Origin: Haloterrigena turkmenica DSM 5511
GTDB lineage: Archaea > Halobacteriota > Halobacteria > Halobacteriales > Natrialbaceae
Direction: 5' to 3'
Length of the DNA: 64,000 nt
NCBI RefSeq assembly: GCF_000025325.1
Contig: NC_013743.1
Span: forward strand, 558,001-622,000
This document shows, in pieces, positions 26,950-35,380 of this stretch (position 1 is the first letter of the stretch; every line of letters begins with the position of its first letter). Under the pieces are notes generated by a model. The model searched no databases, was not told the origin of the DNA, and saw only the letters and a program-made list of their open reading frames with translations. The position numbers were made by a program, and so were the translations under genes.

Positions 26950-27041
26950 TACCGGGACCTTTCCGTAGTACAAGCTTAAATCCCTGTTTCATTTCGAGAA
27001 CTGAGTCGAAAAATCGCAAGACGGCGTTATGGTGCTGATAA

Positions 27042-27058
27042 AACGCTCCGAGAGCGTT
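27042..27058. repeat. Short inverted repeat
   Basis: AACGCTC-CGA-GAGCGTT, a seven-base-pair stem in the AT-rich gap between the divergent DUF7835 and HIT genes. It could be an operator or RNA hairpin; nothing ties it to either gene. Confidence 0.3.
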
Positions 27059-27200
27059 CTATATCGTTTATCGACCTCTCTCGTACGGTCGTACTGTTCA
27101 CCGATCCCTCTTGAAACCGACACGAAGTATTAGATTTGCAGATAATCCTGAATAATTGTCGGAGTGAAACTCTTTAGGCTCTCCCTCTCTTGTGTCAGGT

Positions 27201-27746
27201 ATGGATCAGGTGTTTGCACCCTGGCGGATCGACTGGATCAAGCGCGACGAGGGAAACCCCGACGTCGAGGACTGCGTCTTCTGTGAACTGCCCGCCCTTG
27301 AAACTGACAGGGAGAACCTGATCGTCGCCCGGAGCGAGCACGCGTTCGTGATGTTCAATAATTACCCGTACAACCCGGGTCACGCGATGGTTATTCCTCA
27401 CACTCATACCGGCGACTACACCGAACTCGACGGCGAGCAACTGCTCGACCACGCCCGCTTGAAACAGCGCACCTTCGATGCGCTCGAGGTCGGCCTCGAG
27501 CCGGATGGCTTCAACGCTGGCTTGAACTTAGGTGACGGGGCCGGCGGCTCCATCGACGACCACCTCCACACCCACGTCGTGCCCCGCTGGGAGGGCGACA
27601 CCAACTTCATGCCCGTCATCAGCGACACCACGGTGATCGTCGAGGCGCTCGAGGAAACCTACGAGCGCGTTCGCGAGGCGTTCGCCGAGCAGGCGGGTGC
27701 CACCGCTCCCGACGAGGACAGCGCCGTCGTCTTCGAGTTCGAGTAG
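27201..27746 (+). CDS. HIT-family nucleotide hydrolase/transferase
   Basis: 181 residues of the HIT superfamily. The catalytic triad-of-histidines motif is H121-x-H123-x-H125 (DDHLHTHVVPRW), and CVFC (25-28) suggests a structural zinc, as in Fhit/Hit-like enzymes with N-terminal cysteines. Such proteins cleave nucleoside phosphates such as Ap4A or AMP-amides. ATG 27201 is chosen over GTG 27192; the TATA-like CTCTTTAGG about 30 bases upstream fits it. Confidence 0.93.
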   Translation: MDQVFAPWRIDWIKRDEGNPDVEDCVFCELPALETDRENLIVARSEHAFVMFNNYPYNPGHAMVIPHTHTGDYTELDGEQLLDHARLKQRTFDALEVGLEPDGFNAGLNLGDGAGGSIDDHLHTHVVPRWEGDTNFMPVISDTTVIVEALEETYERVREAFAEQAGATAPDEDSAVVFEFE

Positions 27747-27826
27747 CGCCGTCCGGCTCGTTTTGCGACCCTCCGGTGCGACTGCCGGCCGAATCCTTGT
27801 GCGCGTCTCCGTCGAACGCCGAACGC

Positions 27827-28717
27827 GTGTACGTCCTGGCCCGACTCGAGGAACTGATCGCGGCGTATCTCTCCCTGCTGGACAACGTCGCGACCTTCCT
27901 GCTGACGTTCGCGCTGGTGTACGCGTTCGGTCGCGTCGTCGTCCGACCGCTCGTGAGCGCCGCGCTGGACTATCGAGACACGGAACGGACCCTCCAGCGG
28001 GGCCTCGAGCGCGTCGTGGCATTCGGCGTGATCACCGCGGCGATCGTGGTCGGTCTCTCGATCGCCGGTCTCAGCTTCGTCCTCGATCGCGCGGCGATCC
28101 TCGTCGCGGCGCTGACGGTCGCGCTCGGTTTCGCCGCGCAGAACGTCGTTGGCAACTTCGTCAGCGGCGCGTTCATCGTCACCGATCCGAGCTTCAACAT
28201 CGGCGATTGGATCCGGTGGTCGGATCAGGAAGGGATCATCGAGGACATCAGCTTCCGGTCGACGCGGGTCCGAACGCTCGACAACGAGACCATCACGGTG
28301 CCGAATTCGGAACTGACCGCGAACGCGGTTACCAACGCCGTCCTCAACGACCGACTCCGGCTGACCTTCCCGATCGCGGTCAGTTACGACGACGATCTCG
28401 ACGCCGTCACCCGGATTTTGACCGACGCGGCTGTCGACCACCCCGATATCCTCGCGGACCCGCAGCCAACCGCTCGAATTGCAGCCCTCGACGACGCGGT
28501 GCAGGTCGTCGCCTCGTTCTGGATCGCCGATCCCGACAGCAGTACCTACGCTCGCGTTCGCTCGGAGTACGCCCGCGAAATCGTCGATCGGCTCGAGCGC
28601 GAGGGGATCGATCTCGCCGCCGCGACCCCGCAGGCGCTCGAGCAGTCTGTCGCCGCGGGGCCGCGATCGGCGATTCACGCGAGGACGGACGATATCGGCA
28701 GCGGAACCGACGAGTAA
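27827..28717 (+). CDS. Mechanosensitive channel MscS-family protein
   Basis: 296 residues. Three membrane helices (about 8-30, 63-83 and the pore-lining 86-108, LVAALTVALGFAAQNVVGNF) are followed by the MscS beta domain (DPSFNIGDWIRW, then GIIEDISFRSTRVRT) and a cytoplasmic alpha-beta domain. It likely releases solutes on hypo-osmotic shock. GTG 27827 is preferred to GTG 27776, since the extra residues are not family-like. It starts 81 bases after the HIT gene. Confidence 0.9.
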   Translation: MYVLARLEELIAAYLSLLDNVATFLLTFALVYAFGRVVVRPLVSAALDYRDTERTLQRGLERVVAFGVITAAIVVGLSIAGLSFVLDRAAILVAALTVALGFAAQNVVGNFVSGAFIVTDPSFNIGDWIRWSDQEGIIEDISFRSTRVRTLDNETITVPNSELTANAVTNAVLNDRLRLTFPIAVSYDDDLDAVTRILTDAAVDHPDILADPQPTARIAALDDAVQVVASFWIADPDSSTYARVRSEYAREIVDRLEREGIDLAAATPQALEQSVAAGPRSAIHARTDDIGSGTDE

Positions 28718-28777
28718 CGGCTCGCACGGCGGGCGGACCGGACACTTTTAGTGGTCGTTGTCGTGCGGTTCGGTAGC

Positions 28778-29188
28778 ATGGAATACGAAGTGATCCACAC
28801 CGACGACGTTCCGATGACGGATCTCTCCGAGAACGACGAGATCCCGCCTGACCTGCGGATCCGCGCGCTCGACGAGGTTCTGGGAACCGACCACGTCCAC
28901 CTCAAACTCTGGTACTTCGACCCCGGCGAGGAAATTCGATACCACGCCCACGCCGAGCAGGAGGAGCTCTACTACGTCCTCGAGGGCGAGTTCTCGCTGA
29001 AACTCGGTCGCTCGGGCGAGGAGGAGTACGTCGAGGCCGGCCCGGGAACGTTCTGGATCGCCAAACCCGAAATCGGCCACGGCCACCGCAACGTCGGCGA
29101 CGAGGAGGGCGTCGTGCTCGCTATCGGCGCCCCGGCCGTCGAGGATCCGGGGCTGGATCCCCACGGACTCGACGAGGGTGACGGATAA
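28778..29188 (+). CDS. Cupin domain protein
   Basis: 136-residue single cupin. Motif 1 is YHAHAEQEELYYVLEGEF with three likely metal ligands, and motif 2 lies around GTFWIAKPEIGHGHRNVG. A short N-terminal strand region (EYEVIHTDDVPMTDL) precedes it. The TATA-like ACACTTTTAG about 30 bases before the ATG supports the start. The ligand is unknown. The gene is unrelated to the cupin at 16.7 kb beyond the fold. Confidence 0.85.
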   Translation: MEYEVIHTDDVPMTDLSENDEIPPDLRIRALDEVLGTDHVHLKLWYFDPGEEIRYHAHAEQEELYYVLEGEFSLKLGRSGEEEYVEAGPGTFWIAKPEIGHGHRNVGDEEGVVLAIGAPAVEDPGLDPHGLDEGDG

Positions 29189-29209
29189 CGGACCCTACGC
29201 CGCGCCAGT

Positions 29210-29446
29210 TCAGGCGTACGTCTGCTCGAGGTAGTCGACGATCCGCTCGGATTCGGCCATCGTGACGCCGTACTCGTCGTCGACGATGACCGGCACCTGC
29301 CGCTGGCCGGAGATCCGCTTGACCTCGTCGCGCTTGGAGTGCAGTCCCTCGACCCAGACGCTGTCGTAGTCGATATCGAGTTCGTCCAAGCGGTCGGCGA
29401 CGAGTTCGCAGTACGGACAGCCCTCGAGTTGGTACAGCGTAACCAT
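29210..29446 (-). CDS. Glutaredoxin-like protein (CPYC)
   Basis: 78 residues with a thioredoxin fold: VTLYQLEGCPYCELVADRL at the N-terminus with the redox pair C9-C12, the cis-Pro motif RQVPVIVDDE and a C-terminal GST-N-like helix (SERIVDYLEQTYA). Haloarchaea use gamma-glutamylcysteine rather than glutathione, so its partner thiol may be that. It ends 21 bases from the convergent cupin gene. Confidence 0.9.
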   Translation of the reverse strand: MVTLYQLEGCPYCELVADRLDELDIDYDSVWVEGLHSKRDEVKRISGQRQVPVIVDDEYGVTMAESERIVDYLEQTYA

Positions 29447-29573
29447 ATCCGTGTATTCGGCGCGGATCGCCAAAAGGGTGGGTGGCGCTCGCTTGCGGTC
29501 GCCCCAGGGCCGCTCGTCGTCGCCGTTCTGCCGGGGCACGGGGACTTTTGTCGCTGCCCGAAGCAGTCCGGGT

Positions 29574-30053
29574 ATGCCACCGACCGAGGGTGACGAACTC
29601 CCCGACTTCGAGGCACTGCTGTGCGACGGCGAGACGTTCCGTTCGACGGCGCTGTCCGCGGCGCTCGGCGAGCGCGGCGGCGTCGTGATCTGTACCGGGT
29701 TCGCGTTCAGCGCGATCGCGCAGAACTGGTGGAAACAGTTCGTCCGGGCCGGTTGGGGAGCGTTCGAGGACGTCGCGGTGCTGGGCGTGAGTCGAGACGG
29801 TCCGTACGCGCAAAACGAGTTCTTACGCTGGCTGGACGAGCCCGCGTTTCGCTTCTTCGCGGACGTCAACGGTGAGGTGAGCGAGTCGCTCGATCTGCTG
29901 GCCGACCGCGATCACATGGCGAACGTCTCGACCCCGTGGCGCTCGGCGTTCGTCGCTGACGCCGACCGCGAGGTACGGTATGCGTTCGTCGCCGACGACT
30001 GGATCTCGCCGCTGCCGCTCGAGGAGATCGAAGACGCAGTCGCGACTCTATGA
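29574..30053 (+). CDS. Peroxiredoxin-like protein lacking the peroxidatic Cys
   Basis: 159 residues of the AhpC/TSA-redoxin fold (ELPDFEALLCDGETFRST, then GFAFSAIAQNWW, LGVSRDGPYAQNEF and FFADVNGEVSESL). At the site usually reading FSPVCT the sequence is FSAIAQ, so the peroxidatic cysteine is A49. Only C17 and C40 remain, neither in the catalytic position. Peroxidase activity by the normal mechanism is not expected. A TATA-like GACTTTTG precedes the ATG by about 30 bases. Confidence 0.8.
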   Translation: MPPTEGDELPDFEALLCDGETFRSTALSAALGERGGVVICTGFAFSAIAQNWWKQFVRAGWGAFEDVAVLGVSRDGPYAQNEFLRWLDEPAFRFFADVNGEVSESLDLLADRDHMANVSTPWRSAFVADADREVRYAFVADDWISPLPLEEIEDAVATL

Positions 30054-30075
30054 GATCGGCGGTCGTCGGTTCCGG

Positions 30076-30456
30076 TCACCGAGTCAGCGCTTCGGGCTCG
30101 CAGTACAGCGTCGTCCCGTTTTTCGCACACTCGATGCGCAGTGGATCGCCGTACGTGACCGACACGTGCTCGAGCGCCCGAACGTAGTGGGCGGGAACGT
30201 CGCCCCCGGTCTGGCCCTCGAGCTCCGTGAGCAGCCCGGCGTCGCACAGCGCTTCGACCTTCCGGTAGGTCGTCGACAGCGGGAGGTCGAGCGCCTCGGA
30301 GACCTCCCGCACCGGCGCCGGCTCGTCGAGGTACCGGTAGATCGCCCGCGCGTCGTCGTCGGTGAGCAACTCGACGATCCGGCGCGGGGTACAACCGAGC
30401 GGTCCGTCCCGCTCGGCGCGGGCGCACGCGGTCGTCTCGGTGGTTGTGTCGCTCAT
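30076..30456 (-). CDS. Winged-helix transcription regulator (ArsR/HTH-20 type)
   Basis: 126 residues. The winged helix runs from CTPRRIVELLTDDDARAIYR through VREVSEALDLPLSTTYRKVEAL to the wing, and a short C-terminal beta segment ends in ECAKNGTTLYC. It is similar to haloarchaeal helix-turn-helix proteins that regulate neighbouring genes. No ligand Cys pair is clear. It lies 22 bases from the convergent redoxin gene; no obvious target operator was seen. Confidence 0.85.
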   Translation of the reverse strand: MSDTTTETTACARAERDGPLGCTPRRIVELLTDDDARAIYRYLDEPAPVREVSEALDLPLSTTYRKVEALCDAGLLTELEGQTGGDVPAHYVRALEHVSVTYGDPLRIECAKNGTTLYCEPEALTR

Positions 30457-30575
30457 ATCCGGTCGTTCGATCGCCCGGCTCTTCAGACGGGTGTCCGATT
30501 CTCGACGACTGGGAGTCGGATCGCGCTCCGTCCCCTCGAGCGGCTCGTAATCGACGGATCGACGCCCGCGTCGCC

Positions 30576-31829
30576 TCAGACCGGCTCGCCGAACGCGTAC
30601 ATCGTCTCGTGGGCCGCCACCTCGAGGTCGACGAAGTCGCCGGGTTCTATGCCGTACTCGCTCGCGTTTTGCACGATGACCTGTCGGTACGCGGAGTCGC
30701 GACACTTCACGGAGTCGGCGGTCCCCTCCTCGACGACGAGACAGTCCTCGCGGACCTCGCCGACCATGTCGGCGTAGGCCTCGCGGACGATCTCGCGCTT
30801 GACCTCGCTCATCTCCTTCGAGCGCTCCTTCTTGACCGTGCCGCCCAGCCCCTTCATCTCGGCGGCGTCCGTCCCGGGGCGCTTCGAGAAGCGGGTGACG
30901 TTGATCTTTTCGGGCCGGGTCTCGCGCAGCAGCGCCATCGACTGGGCGTGATCGCGGTCGGTCTCGGTGGGGAAGCCGACGATGAAGTCCGTCGAGAGCG
31001 TCCAGTAGTCCAGGGCGTCGTCGAAGGTCTCGACGACCTCGACGTACTCGTCGACCTGGTGCTGGCGGCGCATGTCCCCGAGCACGTCGTTCGAACCGGA
31101 CTGGACGGGCGCGTGCAGGAAGTCGTAGAGCTCCTCGTTTTCGGCGAAAACCGCGGCGAGTTCCTCGCGGATGCCGTGGACGCCCTTCGGGTTGGCCATC
31201 CCGACGCGCACCCGGAAGTCGCCCTCGATCGCACAGATCTCGGAGAGCAGTCGGTGGAGCTTCCGCTCGCCCTCGTCCCAGCCGTAGACGCCGGTGTCCT
31301 GCCCCGTGATCCGGATCTCCTTGGCGCCGGCGTGGATCAGCGCGCGGGCTTTCTCGACGTTTTCCTCGATCGGGGGCGAGTCGATCTTACCCGTCGCTTG
31401 CTTCGTGATGCAGTACGAACAGTCGGACATGCAGCCGCGGGCGATGGGGAGGATGCCGACGACCCCGTCTAAGATCGGTTCGGCGTCGGGCGTCGTCGTC
31501 GGACACTCGCCGTTGGTGACCGCCTCCGGGACCTCGTCCCAGTGGAGCACCTGTCCGTCGACGTCGGCCGCGCGGAACTCCTCACCCTGTGCGAGGGCCA
31601 TACAGCCGGTGATGAAGAGGTCCGCGGTCTCCTCCGAGAGCTCTTCGGCCCGCCGGAGCATGTTCCGCTCGGTCTTCTCGACGACGGTGCAGGTGTTGAG
31701 GATGGCGACGTCGGCTTCGTCCGGTCCGTCGACCCGGTAGTGGCCCGCATCGCGGAGCCGGCGCTCGATCTCGCGGCTTTCCCCGCGGTTGGACGTACAG
31801 CCGTAGGTTTCGATGTGGTACCGGGCCAT
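30576..31829 (-). CDS. tRNA t6A37 methylthiotransferase (archaeal MtaB/CDKAL1-like)
   Basis: Radical-SAM enzyme that adds a methylthio group to t6A at position 37 of ANN-decoding tRNAs. 417 residues: an N-terminal MTTase domain with ETYGCTSNRGE and NTCTVVEKTE cysteines, the radical-SAM cluster motif RGCMSDCSYC near 137-146, and a C-terminal TRAM domain (DCLVVEEGTADSVKCRDSAY region). The ATG at 31829 gives the family's normal N-terminus; longer frames are not protein-like. Confidence 0.94.
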   Translation of the reverse strand: MARYHIETYGCTSNRGESREIERRLRDAGHYRVDGPDEADVAILNTCTVVEKTERNMLRRAEELSEETADLFITGCMALAQGEEFRAADVDGQVLHWDEVPEAVTNGECPTTTPDAEPILDGVVGILPIARGCMSDCSYCITKQATGKIDSPPIEENVEKARALIHAGAKEIRITGQDTGVYGWDEGERKLHRLLSEICAIEGDFRVRVGMANPKGVHGIREELAAVFAENEELYDFLHAPVQSGSNDVLGDMRRQHQVDEYVEVVETFDDALDYWTLSTDFIVGFPTETDRDHAQSMALLRETRPEKINVTRFSKRPGTDAAEMKGLGGTVKKERSKEMSEVKREIVREAYADMVGEVREDCLVVEEGTADSVKCRDSAYRQVIVQNASEYGIEPGDFVDLEVAAHETMYAFGEPV

Positions 31830-31993
31830 TCGCTTGCACGTGTTTCGGGCCCGGGACGGCAAAAGCGCGACGAATCCGGCCCGTCCCGTTCGTGACATTC
31901 CCTCTCGAGGTCCAGTCACGAACGGCGTCCACCGATAGCGCGCGGCGAATCGTGCGGGTTACGAGGAGTGAGTCACCTGCCGGTTATCGCCCG

Positions 31994-32131
31994 TCAGCGG
32001 CGCAGACTGTCGATCGCGAGTTCGACGTACTCGGTGAACGAGACGGTGGGCGTCCCGGGCAGGTAGACCGGGAGGTCGGGGTCCTCGAGTCGGACGTTCG
32101 TAATCGGATCTCTGGGTTCGGTTGCGTCCAT
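31994..32131 (-). CDS. Small acidic protein (45 aa), unknown
   Basis: A 45-residue frame with balanced, acidic, protein-like composition (MDATEPRDPITNVRLEDPDL, then a hydrophobic middle VYLPGTPTVSFTEYVELAID). The TATA-like GTTAAACC about 28 bases upstream makes a leaderless ATG at 32131 credible. No motif is recognised. It lies alone between the methylthiotransferase promoter and a small hypothetical gene. Confidence 0.55.
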   Translation of the reverse strand: MDATEPRDPITNVRLEDPDLPVYLPGTPTVSFTEYVELAIDSLRR

Positions 32132-32244
32132 GTCTCCGTTTCGAGCCGGAGGGGTTTAACGAATTCGAAAATATTGTTTCCGAATCCGTGCATAACGATC
32201 GTTATTGAGCAACCATCGCACGGTAGCGAGCGCCACGGGGGTTC

Positions 32245-32565
32245 TCAGGGCTCGTCCTCGGCGAGCGCCTCGAGGGCCTCTCGGCCGACGTGAATCGTCC
32301 GTCGGCCGGTCGACTCCGCCGTGATGAGGACGCCGGCCGAGAAGTCGGGTTCACCGCTGTCGTCGTAGAGTTCGTCGGGGGTCGTTCCGATCCGGACCGA
32401 CTCGCGGATCGCGAACATCGCCTCCCGGACGGCGTCGCTGCGATCGTCCGCGCTGGCGACGTCCAGAGACTCGAACTCCTCGTCGCGGGTCGCGAGTCGC
32501 TCGCGGACGCGGTCGACGTGGTCGGCGGGAGCCGCGGAATCGTAGATGTAGGTCCGGACGCGCAT
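32245..32565 (-). CDS. Hypothetical protein (106 aa)
   Basis: A soluble alpha-beta protein: a first strand MRVRTYIYDSA, two acidic helices (HVDRVRERLATRDEEFESLD, DAVREAMFAIRESVRIG), then strand-rich AGVLITAESTGRRTIHVG and a final helix. I do not recognise the family. ATG 32565 is used; the upstream frame to 32643 is not protein-like. It lies 109 bases from the AI-2E gene on the same strand and may have its own promoter. Confidence 0.65.
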   Translation of the reverse strand: MRVRTYIYDSAAPADHVDRVRERLATRDEEFESLDVASADDRSDAVREAMFAIRESVRIGTTPDELYDDSGEPDFSAGVLITAESTGRRTIHVGREALEALAEDEP

Positions 32566-32674
32566 GGTCGCGGTACGGATCGAACGGTCTTGAACGCTGG
32601 TACCGAGCAGCCTCGAACGGTGGCGAACGCCGAGGTCGCCCAATGGGGATCGGAACCCGATCGAACGGGCCGAC

Positions 32675-33694
32675 TCAGCCGCCGAACTTCTCTCTCTCGA
32701 GGCGGTCGTAATTGTCGTGGAAGACGGTCAGCGTCGCCCGGAGCGCGCCGAGGATGACCGGTCCGAAGAACAGCCCCATGAAGCCGAAGGCGTAGGCGCC
32801 GCCGAGGACGCCGACGATGATGACCGCGGGGTTCAGTTCGGCGTAGCGGTCGACGACGAGCGGCCGCAGGTAGTCGTCCGAGAGGCCGACGATGACGGTG
32901 CTGTAGACGAACAGTCCCACGGCAAACAGCGGTTCGCCGGTCGCCAGCAGGAAGACGACGGCGGGCCCCCAGACGAGGAAGGTGCCGATGATCGGAATCA
33001 GCGCGAGAACGACCATGATGACGGTCCAGAACGCGGCGTTCGGGATTCCGGTGACGATCAGCCCGATCCCCGCGAGCAGTCCCTGAACGAGGGCGATGAG
33101 GACGTGGCCGATGAGGACGGCATGCATGACCTCGTCGAGTTCGGTGTAGAGGTCGTCCTGGACGTCGTCCGGTAGCGGCGTCCGCTTGCGAATCCAGCCG
33201 ATGAGTTTGTCGCCGTCCTTGAGCAGGTAGTAGAGCATGAACAGCGCCAGCCCGAAGCCGATCAGCGCGTGGGTGAACGCGCTCAGCCACGCGGTCGACT
33301 GCTCGAGGACCAGCTGCCCGCCCTGTCGAGCCGCGTCCGTCAGCGACGACATCAGATCGACGCTCATCCCCGTCTGCTCCTGGATGAGCGATTCGACTTC
33401 CGTGACGCTGACCGAGTCGGCGTCGAGGTTTTCCACGATCCTCGTGGCGTCCTGGATGACGACGGTGAGGATGATCGCGAGCGGAATCACGAAGCCGGTG
33501 ATCGTCAATAAGACGAGCGCCATCGCGGCGATCATCGACGACGTCCGCCGCTCGAGGCGACGCTGGACCGGGCGGAGAACGTACGCGAGGAGTACGGCGA
33601 TGAGGGCGTACTGGAGGAACGGCGCGATGAGCAGCCACGAGAGGAAGGCCAAAACCGCGACGAGTGCCAGGAGAAACCCCTTGCTGATGTTCAC
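32675..33694 (-). CDS. AI-2E-family (PerM/YdiK-like) membrane transporter
   Basis: 339 residues, about eight membrane helices in the family's pattern: three N-terminal helices, a soluble region (about 85-135), then MLYYLLKDGDKLIGWIRK, ALVQGLLAGIGLIVTGIPNA, PIIGTFLVWGPAVVFLL and the C-terminal FGFMGLFFGPVILGALR. Family members range from AI-2 exporters to Na+/H+ antiporters; the substrate here is unknown. It starts with GTG at 33694, supported by the TATA-like CTTTATTTC about 30 bases upstream. Confidence 0.92.
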   Translation of the reverse strand: MNISKGFLLALVAVLAFLSWLLIAPFLQYALIAVLLAYVLRPVQRRLERRTSSMIAAMALVLLTITGFVIPLAIILTVVIQDATRIVENLDADSVSVTEVESLIQEQTGMSVDLMSSLTDAARQGGQLVLEQSTAWLSAFTHALIGFGLALFMLYYLLKDGDKLIGWIRKRTPLPDDVQDDLYTELDEVMHAVLIGHVLIALVQGLLAGIGLIVTGIPNAAFWTVIMVVLALIPIIGTFLVWGPAVVFLLATGEPLFAVGLFVYSTVIVGLSDDYLRPLVVDRYAELNPAVIIVGVLGGAYAFGFMGLFFGPVILGALRATLTVFHDNYDRLEREKFGG

Positions 33695-33883
33695 ACGAAT
33701 AGTTTTCGCGAACGCCGAAATAAAGGTGGGGGCAAATCACTGACACGCGCGACGGAAAATAACCGGCACGCGCGACGGATTCGGCCGTTCGCGCGAGGGA
33801 AGCGAACCGACCTATTCGCGCCGCGGACAGTCGCGCTCGCTCGCACACGGCTTCAAGGTGCTGGTTCACTTACGTCGGAGGGA

Positions 33884-34621
33884 ATGTCGACCCAGCTCGA
33901 TCCCCTCTCCCTCTCGGCCGATCTGCTCTACGCGGTCAAGACCGAGGGCGATACCGACTGGTTGCGAGACCACCTCGCGACGCTCGAGCGATCGCGGCTC
34001 GACCGGGCCCTCGAGCGCCGGACCGCGAAACTGGCCTTCTGGCTCAACTGTTACAACGCCTACACCCAGTTGCTCCTCGAGGACGGCTCCGAACTCGACG
34101 GCGAGGCGGGCCGCCTCGAGCGCTGGAAGTTCGTCTCCCGGGATCGGATCCCGATCAGCGGCGTTCGCCTCAGCCTCGCCGACATCGAACACGGCATGCT
34201 GCGGCGGTCGAAACACCCCTGGGGGTTCGGCTACGTCCCTCGGCCCCTTCCCTCGTCGTTCGAACGGCGGTATCGCCTCCCCGAGTGCGATCCGCGGATC
34301 CACTTCGCCATCAGCCACTGCGCCGATCCCTCGCCGCCGATCACGACCTACTCGCCGCCCGACGTGGACACGGAACTGGACGTCGCCGTCGAGTGGTTCA
34401 TAGAGGAGACGGTCACGTACGACGCCGACGCTGGTGTCGCCACCGTTCCCCGGCTCTTTCATCGGTACCGGGGCGATTTCGGCGGGAAACGCGGCGTCAT
34501 CTCGTTTCTCCGGACGTACGACGCGATCCCGTCGGGACACAGACCGTCGCTCGAGTACGAATCGATGACCCGGACGCCGGACGTCGATTTCGACGCCGAC
34601 ATAGCGGAGTTCCATCCGTAG
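33884..34621 (+). CDS. DUF547-containing protein
   Basis: 245 residues. The DUF547 core is clear: KLAFWLNCYNAYTQLLL near 50-66, ISGVRLSLADIEHGMLR near 92-108, DPRIHFAISHCADPSPP near 137-153 and YSPPDVDTELDVAVEWF. The Cys-His of the SHCAD motif and the NCYNA motif recall a papain-like or glutaredoxin-associated fold, but no activity is known. No exported signal is seen. It ends 24 bases from the convergent amphi-Trp gene. Confidence 0.88.
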   Translation: MSTQLDPLSLSADLLYAVKTEGDTDWLRDHLATLERSRLDRALERRTAKLAFWLNCYNAYTQLLLEDGSELDGEAGRLERWKFVSRDRIPISGVRLSLADIEHGMLRRSKHPWGFGYVPRPLPSSFERRYRLPECDPRIHFAISHCADPSPPITTYSPPDVDTELDVAVEWFIEETVTYDADAGVATVPRLFHRYRGDFGGKRGVISFLRTYDAIPSGHRPSLEYESMTRTPDVDFDADIAEFHP

Positions 34622-34645
34622 CCGCGACGCGACGATCGGTCGAAC

Positions 34646-35281
34646 TCAGTCCTCCCGATTCTCGATACTCGCGGTCGGTGCCGACCGCATGACGCTTCGG
34701 GCTGCCCGCTTCGCATTCGACCGCGAGGTGTACCCTTCGCCGCTGTCGGCGATGATGTTTCCGTTCCAGTGGACGAGCCGCCAGCGCCACTCGCCGCCGC
34801 GGTCCTCGTAAACTTCGAACCGACTGGTTCGGCCCCCTTCCGTCGTCGATTCGTCCGCCTTCGGACCGCCGGGAACCGCTTCCGGCGGCATCGTCGCGGT
34901 CTCGGAATCGGTTTCGGGGTCTCCCGTGGCCGCGGTTCCGCTTCCAGTTCCGGTTTCGGCCGCTGATTCGGCCTCGGCGCCTACGACGCCGGGCGTCCCG
35001 CGCTCGCTGTCTCCGAGTCGTATCGTCGACCCGCCCGGATCGTCCCACTCGAGTTCGAGTTCCAGTTCGGCGACGGGCGGCTCGTCGTCCTCGCGTTCGG
35101 CCTCGAACTCGGCGACGACCCGCTCCGGAATCGACACCGTTGCGGTCCGCTCGCCGTCGTCGATTTTCAGGGGCCGGTCGCCGGCCAGCGCGTCCCCGAA
35201 CTCCCGGAAGACGGCGGCGAGTTCCTCGCGGTCGTACGCGCGCTCGAGTTCGAACTCGACTTCGGTCGGTGAGTCGTCCAT
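34646..35281 (-). CDS. amphi-Trp domain fused to HVO_2922/YegP-like domain
   Basis: 211 residues in three parts. The N-terminal amphi-Trp-type domain (VEFELERAYDREELAAVFRE, then VSIPERVVAEFEAER and ELELELEWDD) is followed by an acidic disordered linker (about 95-145) and a C-terminal DUF1508/HVO_2922-like unit (SRFEVYEDRGGEWRWRLVHW, SGEGYTSRSNAKRAARSV). Both domains occur as small stand-alone haloarchaeal proteins. No enzymatic residues are evident. Confidence 0.8.
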   Translation of the reverse strand: MDDSPTEVEFELERAYDREELAAVFREFGDALAGDRPLKIDDGERTATVSIPERVVAEFEAEREDDEPPVAELELELEWDDPGGSTIRLGDSERGTPGVVGAEAESAAETGTGSGTAATGDPETDSETATMPPEAVPGGPKADESTTEGGRTSRFEVYEDRGGEWRWRLVHWNGNIIADSGEGYTSRSNAKRAARSVMRSAPTASIENRED

Positions 35282-35380
35282 ACCTCCCGTACGTCGCCCA
35301 GCGAGTTAGGAGTTGGTCGGATTCCGACTGAAATCCGGCGGGCCGGTGCGTTTTTGTCGCCGCGATGTCTTCGCTCGCCC

